DNA of 64,000 bases from Tausonia pullulans (lineage: Eukaryota; Basidiomycota; Tremellomycetes; Cystofilobasidiales; Mrakiaceae): the NCBI GenBank assembly GCA_951802195.1, contig OX637620.1, positions 1,922,001 through 1,986,000 on the forward strand, written 5' to 3'. Position 1 is the stretch's first letter; each line of letters starts with the position of its first letter. The notes below the pieces were generated by a model that did not search any database, had not been told where the DNA came from, and saw only the letters and a program-made list of their open reading frames with translations. Shown here piece by piece: positions 44,006 to 56,869 of the stretch. Made by a program: the position numbers and the translations under genes.

Positions 44006-46072
44006 ATGCCGTCCAGACCCACCGCCAACCCCAACCCCGTCCCCGTCCCACCCCCACCGACCTCCAACCGCATCGCGACAGGCAACCAGTCCGCGCCCGC
44101 CCTCCCTGCCCCCTCTCCTCCACCCACCGCCGTTGCCGGACCATCTTCGTCTCGATCCGCGACGCCCGCCGTCGGGGCGAGGCCCGCACCCCAAGTCGTC
44201 GCGATGGGCGCTAGGGCCGAAGCAGAGGCGGCAGCGGCTGCCAGGGAAGCGAGAGGAGGGGGTAAGAACGCGATTGTGGTGAATGCGAGGCAGGTGAGTG
44301 CGGTTCCATCGAGATCGAGGAGGAGGAAAGTAAGAGAGAGGGGGGAAGAGGAGGGTTGAGGCTGAGGGCTGATGATGCATGGATTATGGGGGTGGGAGTT
44401 CAGAGGGGCAATCCGATATTGGCACATATCCGGAATGTGAGTCCTTCTGTGCCTTGGGAGGAGACGATGGAGAAAGCGTGTGCCGAGGTGGCTAACGTGA
44501 ATGAGACGCGACGCGACCGACAGGTGCCTTGGGAGTACGGCGACATGTACGTCCCGGCTTGCCCGACTCTTCTCCTCACTTTGGCTGACGCTGGGCTCCT
44601 CGGTGAAAGTGTCCCGGATTACGTCGTCGGCCAGCACACCTGCGTTCTCTTTCTCTCGTCGGTTCTAGCTGTCCTCCCCTCCTCTCCCGGTCTCGCCGTT
44701 CTGACTGACAGGACGCACCCTCCTCAAGGCTCCGGTACGCCCGCCTTCACCCGGAGTATCTCCACCAGCGGATCGAGAAGCTCCAAGGGATGTATCAGCT
44801 TCGGATCTTGCTGCTCATGTGTGATGTCGTGAGTCTGCGCCGGGAAGCAGAGAAACCGTGTGAGATGTCTCGCTGACGAGGAAGGGTGTGCGGTGGTAGA
44901 ACGACCACCAGGAGCCGATCCGGGAGATCACCAAGGTCAGGGGGCCCGTCCCTTTCTCGTTTTTAAGGGGCCTCAGGTGCTGAACAGCGTTCATTTGAAC
45001 TCCCGGCAGATCTGTCTCATCAACAATCTGACGATCATCGTTGCCTGGACGTTCGTCCCCGTCTCGTCTCCGCTCTCCCATCTCTCCCTCCCCCTCCTCC
45101 TCGTTTCCCAAACTCACCCCTCCCTCCCTCCCTCCCTCCCTCCCTCCCTCCCTCCCTCCCTCCTCCACCTAGCCCCGAAGAGGCCGGCCTCTATCTCGCA
45201 ACGTACAAAATCTACGAGCACAAGCCGCCCGACTCGCTCAAGGGCCGTGTCGACAACGACTATCGGTCCATTCTCAACCGGGCGTTGACGGGGATCAAGG
45301 GGGTCAACAAGACGGATTGCTTGACGCTGAGCACAAACTTCGGGGTGAGTTGAGAGAACCCTTGTTTCTTTTCTTTTCTTTCCTTTTCTTTTTTTTTCCC
45401 CCTCTCCTTTTCTGGCGCGAGAAACACACGAGACCGAGGGGGTGGTGAGGGAAGGGGGGGGGGGGGGGGGATCTGTTCGCTCGCTTGCGTAACTGACAAG
45501 AGAGACCCATAAGTCATTCGACCGTATCACCCACGCAAGCCCGGAAGAGCTCTCCCTCTGCCCGGGGCTCGGCGACGTCAAGGTCCGCCGGCTGTTCGAG
45601 GCCTTCACGGCGCCGTTCATGAACGGCGCCGGCCGGGGTGGTGGAGGTGGACAGCTCGCGGCGATGGATAGGGCCCCGACGGAGACGCAGGCGGCGGCGG
45701 AGAAGAGGGAGAAGGCTGGGAAGGACAAGGGGAAGGGGAAGGGGAAGGAGAGGGCGAAGAGCTTCGTGGATGTCGAGGATGACGACAACGATGCCGAGGA
45801 GGAGGCTGAGATGGGCGAGGCGGCGGAGAGGCAGTATTCGCCGGATTGGTCGTCATCGGGCGATGAAGGAGAAGAAAAGAAGAAGGATGCGGAGGAGCCG
45901 GCTCTGGTGATGGAGGAAGAGGAGGTGGTGGTGGTGCCAGTATTGAAGAAACGGAAGCCCAGTAAGTCGACTGGTCGCTCGTTCTCGCTCGCAGTCGGAA
46001 GTAGGGGTGGGGGATGTACTGAAAAATCCTCAACTATTCCTGGCAGACCCGTTCGTGACGATGCCGACGTGA
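44006..46072 (+). CDS. RAD10: RAD10/ERCC1, structure-specific endonuclease subunit
   Basis: Non-catalytic partner of RAD1/XPF in nucleotide-excision repair. Ten exons (44006-44293, 44404-44436, 44524-44546, 44610-44657, 44729-44828, 44900-44935, 45010-45050, 45173-45344, 45514-45961, 46047-46072) sum to 1215 nt, giving 404 residues. A Pro-rich N-terminus from MPSRPTANPNP leads to NAIVVNARQRGNPILAHIRN, then PDYVVGQHTCVLFLSLRYAR, ICLINNLTIIVAWTPEEAGL and KIYEHKPPDSLKGRVDNDYR, the ERCC1 central domain. The (HhH)2 domain follows (GIKGVNKTDCLTLSTNFGSF, ELSLCPGLGDVKVRRLFEAF). Beyond it is an atypical tail of about 130 residues: Gly-rich, then KGKGKGK-type lysines and long acidic runs. The start is the first ATG giving the whole domain. 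Confidence 0.92.
45117..45163. repeat. (TCCC)n microsatellite in a RAD10 intron
   Basis: About eleven tandem tccc units within the pyrimidine tract of the intron that ends at 45172, just ahead of the acceptor. Confidence 0.9.
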
Positions 46073-47396
46073 TGGAGAGTCCTCAGAGACATGCATGCTT
46101 TCCCTGCGCGGCTCGACGCGTCTCTTCAGGTATGAAAGAAGCGAGACGGAAGAGGGCGAGTCAAGGAAGGACGAGAGTGACAAGCTAGACAAGATCGAAG
46201 AGCGCCGAGAGGGAAAGGACTAATGCCAGACTAAGCAAGAGTGAGAGAGGGGTGAACGATGAAAGGCGCAAACCCATCCTTCAAGGCATCACCGTCAACG
46301 ATCAGCACATGCACGACGCACGGCAGAAAGAAACAGCAGTGAAACCCTCACCTTTCCCTAAGGCTCTCTCTCCCTTCGAGGAATCGTCACCTGCCTCGCA
46401 ATCTTCTTCCGAGCTTCATGAGCTGTAACAGGCTTAATGGACGGGCTGGCTCACTGGCCTGTAGCTGTCTCTCGTATGTTCTATGTCGCGACGCCGCTAG
46501 GGTGAGGGCTGTAATGCCTTCATTATATGGCGAGGATTGAAAAATCGGAGTCTCCGATTTCTGCGAAGAGGACCTGTCAACGTTAGTTGAAAACGCAGGT
46601 TCGCTCCTGCACCAAGTTTCGATCTCGAGGCACCTCCACAAGCGGCCAGACCACGAATAGCATGCGTTCGCTCCCACTGCGGATCAGAGCACATTAATGT
46701 TTTGACGAAGGTACACCCCCGGGGCGCACCTGGGAGTGGCATGAAACTTCGTCGTGGAAGGAGCAGTATCCAAACGGGAGGCGGATCTTCTCCGAGGAGA
46801 TCCAGAGGCAAGAGTCGAGTACGTCCAAAAAAAAACCGGAGAATCCATAGAGCGAGATTGGCGCGAAGCTGGATGTCCTTCTCCTAGGCCTTGTATGACT
46901 CAAAGACGTGCACGAAGTTGCGCGATCCAAGGCCGTGGAAGGGGAAGGAGCTCCGGTCGAACGCATCTGGACCATGAAACCACGTCAGGAACGCTCAGCT
47001 GGCGAAGTTCGAAGCTTTGAGAGGTGACCGACGATACAATTTGCCATGAGAGCCGGTTAGAGTCGACCAGGATCCTCTTGGAATCACACTGAGTCTTCAT
47101 CTATCAAGCTCCTGCCTGTGTGTGTCATGACATGTCTTGAGCGTCCCGTGGAAAGGGGCAATACGGCCAGGCCAGCCGCGGGGCAGATGATCCACCACTC
47201 GGCATTACCGGCCTCGCCGCCATCTTCGCTGAACCAGTGGAGCATAAGATGGTCGGAGATGTTGGATAAATTGACATGAGTCCCAAGCGATGGTCTCACG
47301 AAGAACGGATATGCGGTCGAGGACCTCGAGAGGCAAGCAGTGGGAAGGTGCACGGCTGTAGTCGCACGCAAGCCATTCGGCCGACGGGCTTTCCGG
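46073..47396. other. Long intergenic region, no gene supported
   Basis: 1.3 kb without a convincing gene. A stretch at 46754-46900 can be read as a protein-like run (DPEARVEYVQKKTGESIERD), which might be a relic of something, but it matches no family I know and has no gene structure around it. A 9-bp perfect palindrome occurs near 46541-46560. Confidence 0.45.
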
Positions 47397-47626
47397 TTTT
47401 TTGTATTTAAGTCATGAGTTATACGTGGAGAACGAGGTAACCCTATGAGCGATAGCGAGTTGTAGCTAGATAGAGGGAGAGCGGACATGACCGAGCGCGA
47501 GAACGTCGGGCGAGGCGCCGTGGGAAGAGGGTTGGCCGAACCACTGGGGATGGTTGGCCGGACGGCGTGATGGGCGCCGTGAGAGGGGGGGGGGGGGGGT
47601 TGGTCGAACCACCGGGATGGTGGTTG
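47397..47626 (-). repeat. Solo LINE 3' tail unit (severely 5'-truncated LINE insertion)
   Basis: Same unit as at 59717-59945 and 13238-13399. On the minus strand it begins caaccaccatcccggtgg and ends with an A-run (T-run 47397-47402 on the plus strand). Here no LINE ORF precedes it. It is best read as a LINE insertion that retains only its terminal tail. Confidence 0.8.
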
Positions 47627-48294
47627 GAGAGGGACGCAGGAGACGGAGGCTACATATATGGATTGGAGGGGTATCGGATTCCGTCTCGTCCTGGCTGGTG
47701 GGCTTGGCTGATATGCTTTTCTTTTCTGACAAAGGGCGCAAGCCAGCCGAGGAGGCAGATCATCTATAGCCCGAATGTTGGACGTAGCGCTTGTGGGAGA
47801 GTAAGTGAAGGTTCAGGTGAGTGAGAGCTTACTGTGGGGCACTTGCTGAGAAACTATAGCTTGATCTTGCGCCATGGGGGGTGGTCGGGGTCAGCATGTT
47901 CTCTTCGCAGCGTCGAAGAACGAGCCGTCATCGCCCGACGCGGATAGTGTTACTCTGGCGTAGGTTCTCTGTGCAACCTGTGGTGGGTGGATGAATAAAC
48001 GGAGGCTGTCGGATGACCCATGGGTTCTGTTGATCCAGGGAGAAAGCTGGACGTCGGACAACAAAGGGCAAGGCTGTCCTCCCTCGTGAATCATCGTTCC
48101 GCCGGTCCCTGTGGTCCCTGTCTCCGACTCGTCGACCTCCATTCATCCGCACGCGAGGCAGACAGCTCCACCGTTTTAGTTCTCATTTCATTCGTAGCAG
48201 AGCCATGACATCCCGGAGAAGGTTTCTAGGAGCCCAAGATGAGAGGAGGACGACAAGAGGAAGGGCAGCGGAAGTTGAGAGATAGCTAGCCCAT
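47627..48294. other. Intergenic region
   Basis: Sequence between the solo LINE tail and the SES1 stop. No feature seen. Confidence 0.45.
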
Positions 48295-50690
<2,396 letters not shown>

Positions 50691-50939
50691 CGTGTATAAG
50701 GGAGAGGTGAAGCGGGTTAGACGGAGCGAGTGTCGTGGTTTGGAGGTGACTCGTTGGGCGCGCTTGCCTGAGGTAGAGATGTTCCGTGCGCTCCCACCTT
50801 GTCAAGGCTTTAAAACACGGACGTATCCCGAGCTTACAGACTCGCATTACTCTTGATTGTACTCCTTACGTTCTCTCTCTCTCTCATCACTATATACGGC
50901 TTCCTCGCCTCTTGATATGGATAAGTCTAGCATGTCTAT

Positions 50940-51622
50940 CTATATATCTTTCTTGTCCTCGACCGTCTCGGCAGTCGTCGCCCCTCTAGCCGTCTTGCGT
51001 TCTTTCGCCCGCGCCTCTGCCTTGAGCCGTGACTGCGTCAGCTCGTCGAGCGCCCGCGAGACGTTTTGCAGCGAAAAGGCCTGGATACAAGACGGGGGCA
51101 GTCATCAGTGAAAAGGTATCGCGTGGTTGGAGAGGTTGATGGCGAGTCTCACGAGGCCCACGAGCGCCAACACGATGCCTGGTAGGGAAAAGAACAGAAG
51201 CGACCATGACGCTTGCTGGTCCGGGGCAAAGTGCCGAGGGGCGAACAGGACGGGAATTATCGTCGGAGGAAGAGCTGCGACAACAGACTCGGTGACTAAT
51301 GGCGAGAGACGGCATATCAGGATGTGAGCACATAACGCGTCCGAGGACAGTGATTGCAGGCCGGGCTCTTACGGCAGAGGACCTCGACAGCGAGAACGGC
51401 ATGCACATTCTTCCGATGTGAGATGAGGTACCAGAGGACCAGAAGATGAAATGCAATGGGAAGGAAAATGAATGGCAACGTCTCGTGGTCTTCAGGGATC
51501 TGAAACGCGTCGATGGTGGGCGGTCGAAGATCAGTGGAAGAGTGTGACATATCTTATCGGCCAGACCAGGGGCGTACCTTTTCAAGGAGCAGGCCCAGAT
51601 GAGTCGCTGCGAAAGACGGCAT
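50940..51622 (-). CDS. Small two-TM membrane protein, uncharacterised
   Basis: About 150 residues in four exons. It starts MPSFAATHLGLLLEK, spliced to IPEDHETLPFIFLPIAFHLL and VLWYLISHRKNVHAVLAVEV (first membrane segment). After an intron it reads TESVVAALPPTIIPVLFAPR and a second hydrophobic segment (LLFFSLPGIVLALVGL). The last exon is a charged helix (AFSLQNVSRALDELTQSRLK) with a Lys/Glu-rich end EDKKDI. All junctions are GT..AG and keep frame. I recognise no family. The hydrophobic pair followed by a charged coiled C-terminus suggests an ER or mitochondrial membrane protein. It lies in tandem downstream of nothing related and 249 bp from the SES1 start. Confidence 0.6.
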
Positions 51623-52225
51623 CACTCCGGTCGTGATGGGGGGTGGAGGTCAGGCAGAGCTAGGAGGACTCGCGACTCGCTCTTCCCCGATGGTGAGCGA
51701 GCACTGACCGTGGAGCTCAAGGCAACCAACCATCTTGGTCTCGGAGTCGTCCTTTCTTTCTTCTCGCCTAGTCTTCTCGAAGCATTATAAATCCCAACTG
51801 GTTCTGTCCCCGCGTGTTCCAGCATGTGTATTTGTATCGTGACTAGGGTGTGCGTCGTTTTTAGGTGAGGTCTGGGAGCAGCATCGGGCGTCGGCGGAGC
51901 AAGAGATTGAAGTGATGTCCGTCATGGTCCGAATGATTTGCGAACGGGCCTAAATGAGGTATGCCATGCATACGAACATCTGGTGCTTTTGCGGGGTTTC
52001 CAAGTGGGGAGTCCCGCGTATCTGACTCACTGACTCGTGGAAAATAAGAGAAGGAGCGAGAACAGGGCTGCAGCGGACACAAACAAGATTGAAGATGTGG
52101 CGCCGATCAAGGCAAATCTCCAGCACGCCTCTGCAAATCAGGTCTCGCTATGTTTTTCTGGATCCGAATTGTTTCCACTTTAGAATTGCAGAGACTGCGC
52201 TTCAATTCCTGGCGCTCTTTCTCCT
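51623..52225. other. Intergenic region up to inverted-repeat arm 2
   Basis: Promoter side of the small membrane protein gene. No feature seen. Confidence 0.45.
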
Positions 52226-55200
52226 CGTGAGACTCTGGAGAGCCCTTCATAGTGCTTGTCCCTGCACCCTATCCTCAGCTCAATGTCGGAATCTTGAGGC
52301 CAGCAGACGGGATTGAGTCAAGGGAAGAAGTCCACAGAAGCCGGATCGGGCGAGCGCAGCAAAGCGCGAAGGCGAAAGTGGGAGCGATACAGGGCAAGGG
52401 GACGGAGAAGCAAGATGGGAGTATGGAACTTAGAACGGAGCGCAGAGAGCAGTGGCTGACGATAGATGGCCAACCACAGTCGACATGACTCGATGAAGGC
52501 AGTCTGTCTGGACGCAGAGGCTCATCCATCCCGCTGGCAGGTAGGGACAGCTGCGAGGACGGCCACTGGCATGGCGAAGACGCGGTCACTCCGAGTCAAG
52601 TTATTTCTCTCGTTCCACTATGGGATCCCCCGCAACGTCAGAAACCGGTGACTGTGGTCGACGGGAGCGAGCGGAACTGCCTCGGCCGACGGCATGAGCC
52701 GCCCTACGACCGTGTTGTATGTTGGAGTGTGGGTGGATTGTGGGCTGTGCGTGCGCTAGAGAGATTGGGGGGGGGGGGGGGGTTGGGGGGGTGGGGGCAA
52801 AGCGGCCGAGGGAGTGGTGCGCAGAGAGGTTCGAACGAAGGATGGGCAGGCAGGCGGCGGGGGCGGGGTGGGCAGCGCGGGCGAGATTTGGGAAGGAATA
52901 TTGGGGACAGGTATATAGCCAGCCATGTCTGAACCCAGACATCCCGCTTCGGCGGGATACACATAATTCAGAAACAATACAGAGAAGATTAGCATTGCCC
53001 CTGCACAAGGATGACACGCTTATATCAGAGTGGATGGTCTATACGACCACAATTATTTTTTGTCGATGAATCCTCGACGATCGACAGACGCCCGGAAACG
53101 GACACATCCGCCGTCTTCGTATCCCGGCCCTCAAACACAGGGGAGACACCTGAAAAATCGTGCGCGAGAGATGGCGACAACTCGTGCGCCCGACACCCCC
53201 CCCCCCTTGCGCGTCGTCCGCTGTCGGGACCGATCCTTCGGCAATTCCTTCATGCCGATGCCCCTCCCCTCTGCTTGCTCTCTGCTTGCTCTCTGCTTGC
53301 TCTCTACTTGTTCTCTGCTTGCTCTCAGAAAGAGCCGGGCAAAGTCGGTCTGCGAGCTTGTTGGGTTCGTGCATGGCCTCGTACGAAGTGGACCGGCCGA
53401 GGCTCATCCTCAACGTGAGCTGGCTGGGCTGCCATCCACTACTCGCAGCTACAGGGGATCGCAGGAGAGACGGGATGTTCCTCTTGATATCTCGCCTGTG
53501 CAATGGTGCAGGCTGACGGTGGGGACCCCCGCGTACCCCCGCGTGGCATGCGACGTGGGCGCTCGTCGCTGTCGTTTTCCTCTGCTTGTCCTTTTCTCCG
53601 CTTGTCTGGCCGCAAAGTCACGCTAGCAATACGTCACCGCTCGGCTCCGGGGGGGAGGGGGGGGGGGGGGGGGCGTACACACCCAAAGGGAGGAGAGTTC
53701 GCTGTGTGACTCCTCTCCGGCACAGCAGGCCAGCAGGCCAGCAGGCCAGCAGGCCAGCAATCCAGCAAGCAGGCCAGGCGGCTGGAGCGGAACACGCGGA
53801 AATGGGATCGCACGGCGCGCAGCCACTACAAGCCCGGGGTACTTATTCATAGACTCATCGCTTTTGGCTGCAGCCAATTCCGGCACCTGGTGGTTTTCTT
53901 CACATACTTTAGACTGGAGCGAGGAACAGCCCCTGGACTCTCGGGAGCGAGCTCGGTTCCTGGTCGAATCCCGCATCGCTGATCTGCCGTGCCGGATCTT
54001 TTCAGTCCAGGCGGCGACGACATCGCCGCCCTCGGTTCACGCGGGCATCGCCACTCCATAGACTGATTATGCTTTCGGGAAGCGAAGCGAGGGGCATGGG
54101 GAAGGGCATGCTGGGGAAGGGCATGCTGTGACTGTTGGGCTGCACTGACGCAGGGTAGAAAAGACTTGGGTGCCAAATAGGCTGTCTCCTTCTCATCCAC
54201 CGCCGCCCTCCATCCCCAGCTTGCTCCTCTCGACTCAGTCATGTCTGCTTCTGCTCCTTCCGCCAATATCCTAGGTGGCGTCCCAACCCACAAGGATCTC
54301 GCTCCCAGCAGTGTGTTTGTCGCACTTGTCCGTACCCGTACCCGTCCACATGCCATGCCGGCCCCGACGTCTACTTCCCGCAGGGCGGTCTGCTGACAGC
54401 CTTCCTCCTCTGCAGTACGTCCTCTTGATTCCCGTCTACCTCTGGCGGATCACATCCAAGCGCTCGTGGTCGACGGCCCTCATCCGGCCGGGCATCTTCA
54501 TCGTCTCTCGGATCGCCGCTATGATTCTGAGGGTGATTCAAGCTACGGGCAACACGAGCTTGGGCCTCTTCAGTCAGTTGTGCTCGATCGTCTCCTGCAA
54601 GAGCCGCCGCGTCTCTCATGTCTCCATTCTGACACCTCTTTGCTTGCGGCGCCCGCTAGTCGCCGAGCTTGTAATCCTCACCGTCGGAGTGCGTGCCGAT
54701 GTTTTGTCGATTTGGCCGCCGTTCGTTGCTTGCCTGCCTGCCCTGACACTTGCTTCTCCAGTTCGTCTTCCTCGTCGACCCGCTCGTTTGCGCCCTCAAG
54801 AGCTACGTCGCGCCCATCGCCCAAGCGGACCGTCCTAACAACTCGGCCAAGAAGGAAAAGCACTGGCTCGAGCGGCTGGGCAACCTCCTTTACATCATGC
54901 TTCTCGTCATCATTGTGAGTCGACATGGGCGTCGGCGTCCGTCGAGCACATCTCATGGCGCTGACCTGTCTCCATCCCAGATCCTTGGGATTGTCATAGG
55001 TGCCCTGAGCTCCAGTGCAAGCGAGGATCCTACCAGCGGGGCCGCTACGACCGTCACTCACGTGAGACTCGCCACCTACATCCTCTCCATCAGTCCGTCT
55101 CTCCCTCCGTGGTGTCTCTTGCTCCCTCTAGGACTGACATTCGGCCCCTCCTCCAGCGGTTCTCGCCGTCATCATTGCCGTGACGGTCTTTGTGCAGATC

Positions 55201-55765
55201 CAGTTCTCGGCATACCTCGAGGCCCGCCGATCTGCGTACATCGTCACCGTTGCCGTCATCGTTCTCGTCCCCTCCATCTACAAGCTGGTCAGTCTGCCTG
55301 GTCTCTTGCCCCGCTGTTCGGCCTTAACTGAACTCGGCGGAACTTGCCTCGGCCTCTCAGGCTCAGAGCGAGATCACGAACCCGACCTCCTGGATCCACT
55401 CGATGACGGCCTTCTTCCTCCTCGTGCGTACCTTAGATCCGCTGATGATCAACCGCCCCTGACGGATGCTTCCTTCCCTCCCCCCCTCCCCTTTTTCCCG
55501 CCGCCCGCTCTCCCGCCGCCCGCTCTCCCGCCGCCCGCTCTCCCGCCGCCCGCTCTCCCCCTCTGCCCCTCTGCCCCTCTCCCCCTCTCCTCCGGGACTC
55601 CCACCACTCCACCCTATCAGCTCCTCACGTTCGAGTTCCTCGGCATCTGCCTCATCCTCGCCATCCCCTGGGCCGAGTGGTTCCCGACTGAGAAGCAGCG
55701 CGTGGCCCGTGAGGGGCGAGACGACGATTCCACCGAACCGGGTTACAAGAATGAGCTCCTTCAGC
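52226..55765. repeat. Large inverted repeat, arm 2
   Basis: Reverse-complement partner of 1855-5320, about 3.54 kb. It carries the second U6 gene (+) and the second 7-TM gene (+). Relative to arm 1 it has extra units of an 11-bp repeat (tctgcttgctc, about 53275-53330), different homopolymer lengths and a unique ~60-bp stretch near 52432-52497 where arm 1 has a short ttccaag tandem. The gene-free spacer between U6 and the 7-TM start is conserved. Confidence 0.93.
52941..53061 (+). ncRNA. U6: U6 spliceosomal snRNA, copy 2
   Basis: Identical over the full 121 bp to copy 1: 5' stem-loop, ACAGAGA box (within caatacagagaagattagc), internal stem-loop and T6 terminator at 53056-53061. The TATA box at 52912-52917 is placed exactly as in copy 1 (29 bp from the inferred start). 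Further upstream, at about 52829-52838, is a B-box-like ggttcgaac, also present in arm 1; whether it is used is unknown. Confidence 0.95.
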
Positions 55766-55773
55766 GTATGTGA
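54241..55773 (+). CDS. 7-transmembrane fungal protein, copy 2
   Basis: Eight-exon paralogue of the gene at 1847-3378 with the same start MSASAPSANILGGVPTHK and the same splice sites, about 294 residues. The exon order reads VFVALYVLLIPVYLW, then LRVIQATGNTSLGLF, IAELVILTVG, FVFLVDPLVCALKSYVAP, ILGIVIGALSSSASEDP, TVLAVIIAVTVFVQIQFSAY, AQSEITNPTSWIHSMTAFFL and LLTFEFLGICLILAIPWAEW. Coding differences from copy 1 are very few (for example QRVAREG against QREAREG). The last residues differ because the repeat edge lies there: this copy ends LLQRM. Introns differ more than exons. The intact frame in both copies suggests both are expressed or that the duplication is young. Confidence 0.82.
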
Positions 55774-56869
55774 CGTGGATGAAGAAAGAGATCGGGTATA
55801 TTAATGTCTTGGGTGAGCTGCATAAAGCCTCTGAATGATGTTGCTGTTGTGAAAGTGTGAATGTTTTGAGATGGAAGAGACCGGGGGGCACGAGACCAGG
55901 TTCGTTGCTGGCCGAGTGTTATGGTTGGCCCAAGGGTCAAGGGCTGAGGGAGATGGACGAGAAGAGGGGCGTAGGTGGAGGAGTGGACTGAAGGGCTGGA
56001 AGTGACACAGGCTCGTTTCGAGGTCCTTGACAGGTTCGTCGAATCCAAATGATTGGCAGAGTGAGGAACAAAATGAAATAAACAAAAATACAGGATAAAA
56101 TGAGCGCTTTATGGGCTAGAAGTGAGAAAACAAAGAGTGTGAGGCAGTGGCTGAAGAGAGGCCGAATATATGGGAGCCGAGCAAATAAGGGCAATGCTAC
56201 GCAGGCGTGAAGCCAAGGTGGCGGGTCCGCGAGGTTCTGACAGCCACATAGGCACGGAGCCTTTGCGGTGATTCCGTGAGATCCTGACGCAGAGGGAGTT
56301 ATCGTGGGGGCGCGAGAGTGTTCAATGGGTGTGCTGTCGACGTGCGAAAGCTGCTGGTGGGCGTCGAGGGGTGGTGATCTTGCCGGCGAGAGCTCCTCCA
56401 GCCAGAAGGCATCGCGGTGAGGAAGATCGGCTCGTGACGGATCTCCGGTCTCTTGATGGATGCTGTTCTTGTTGCAGTCCCTCGAGACTGAGCGAGGGCA
56501 TAGATGTGTCAGTCGGACGCGTACAACTGCGATGCACTCTGCTCGATCATCAATTCAAGACCATCTCCTCCCGATGCCTGAAGAACTCAACCCTGTGGGT
56601 CAGCACTTATCCATGTAGTCTCATGTATGTTCGACTGTCTGACGTGTCGCTCCTCCCGTACCTCCGCAACTGTTAAAGGGAGACGGGAGATGTCGGACGA
56701 AAAGGCCCTCACTCGCTGAGGACTGCGTCGCGACGGTCGTTGGCCAGTCAATAGTCTCTCGGTGCTAGAAGCCATACATCGATCCAGGGATGAGAGAGAG
56801 AGCGGGCCATTGAAAGGATACGGGGCAGAAGAGCTGAGTGTCTGACCGAGTCGTCAACGCACGGCCGAG
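55774..56869. other. Intergenic region, no gene seen
   Basis: About 1.1 kb between 7-TM copy 2 and the ERG6 stop, probably 3' flanks. No RNA gene, repeat or coding signal could be supported. Confidence 0.45.

Noticed and set aside
46541-46560. Perfect 9-bp palindrome (aaatcggag/ctccgattt)
   Set aside because: Too short and isolated, with no T-run and no gene end beside it, to call a terminator or regulatory site.
52829-52838. B-box-like ggttcgaac about 105 bp upstream of U6
   Set aside because: It matches the B-box core but lies upstream, whereas the known fungal U6 B boxes are downstream or internal. It is kept as a note in the U6 entry, not as a promoter element.
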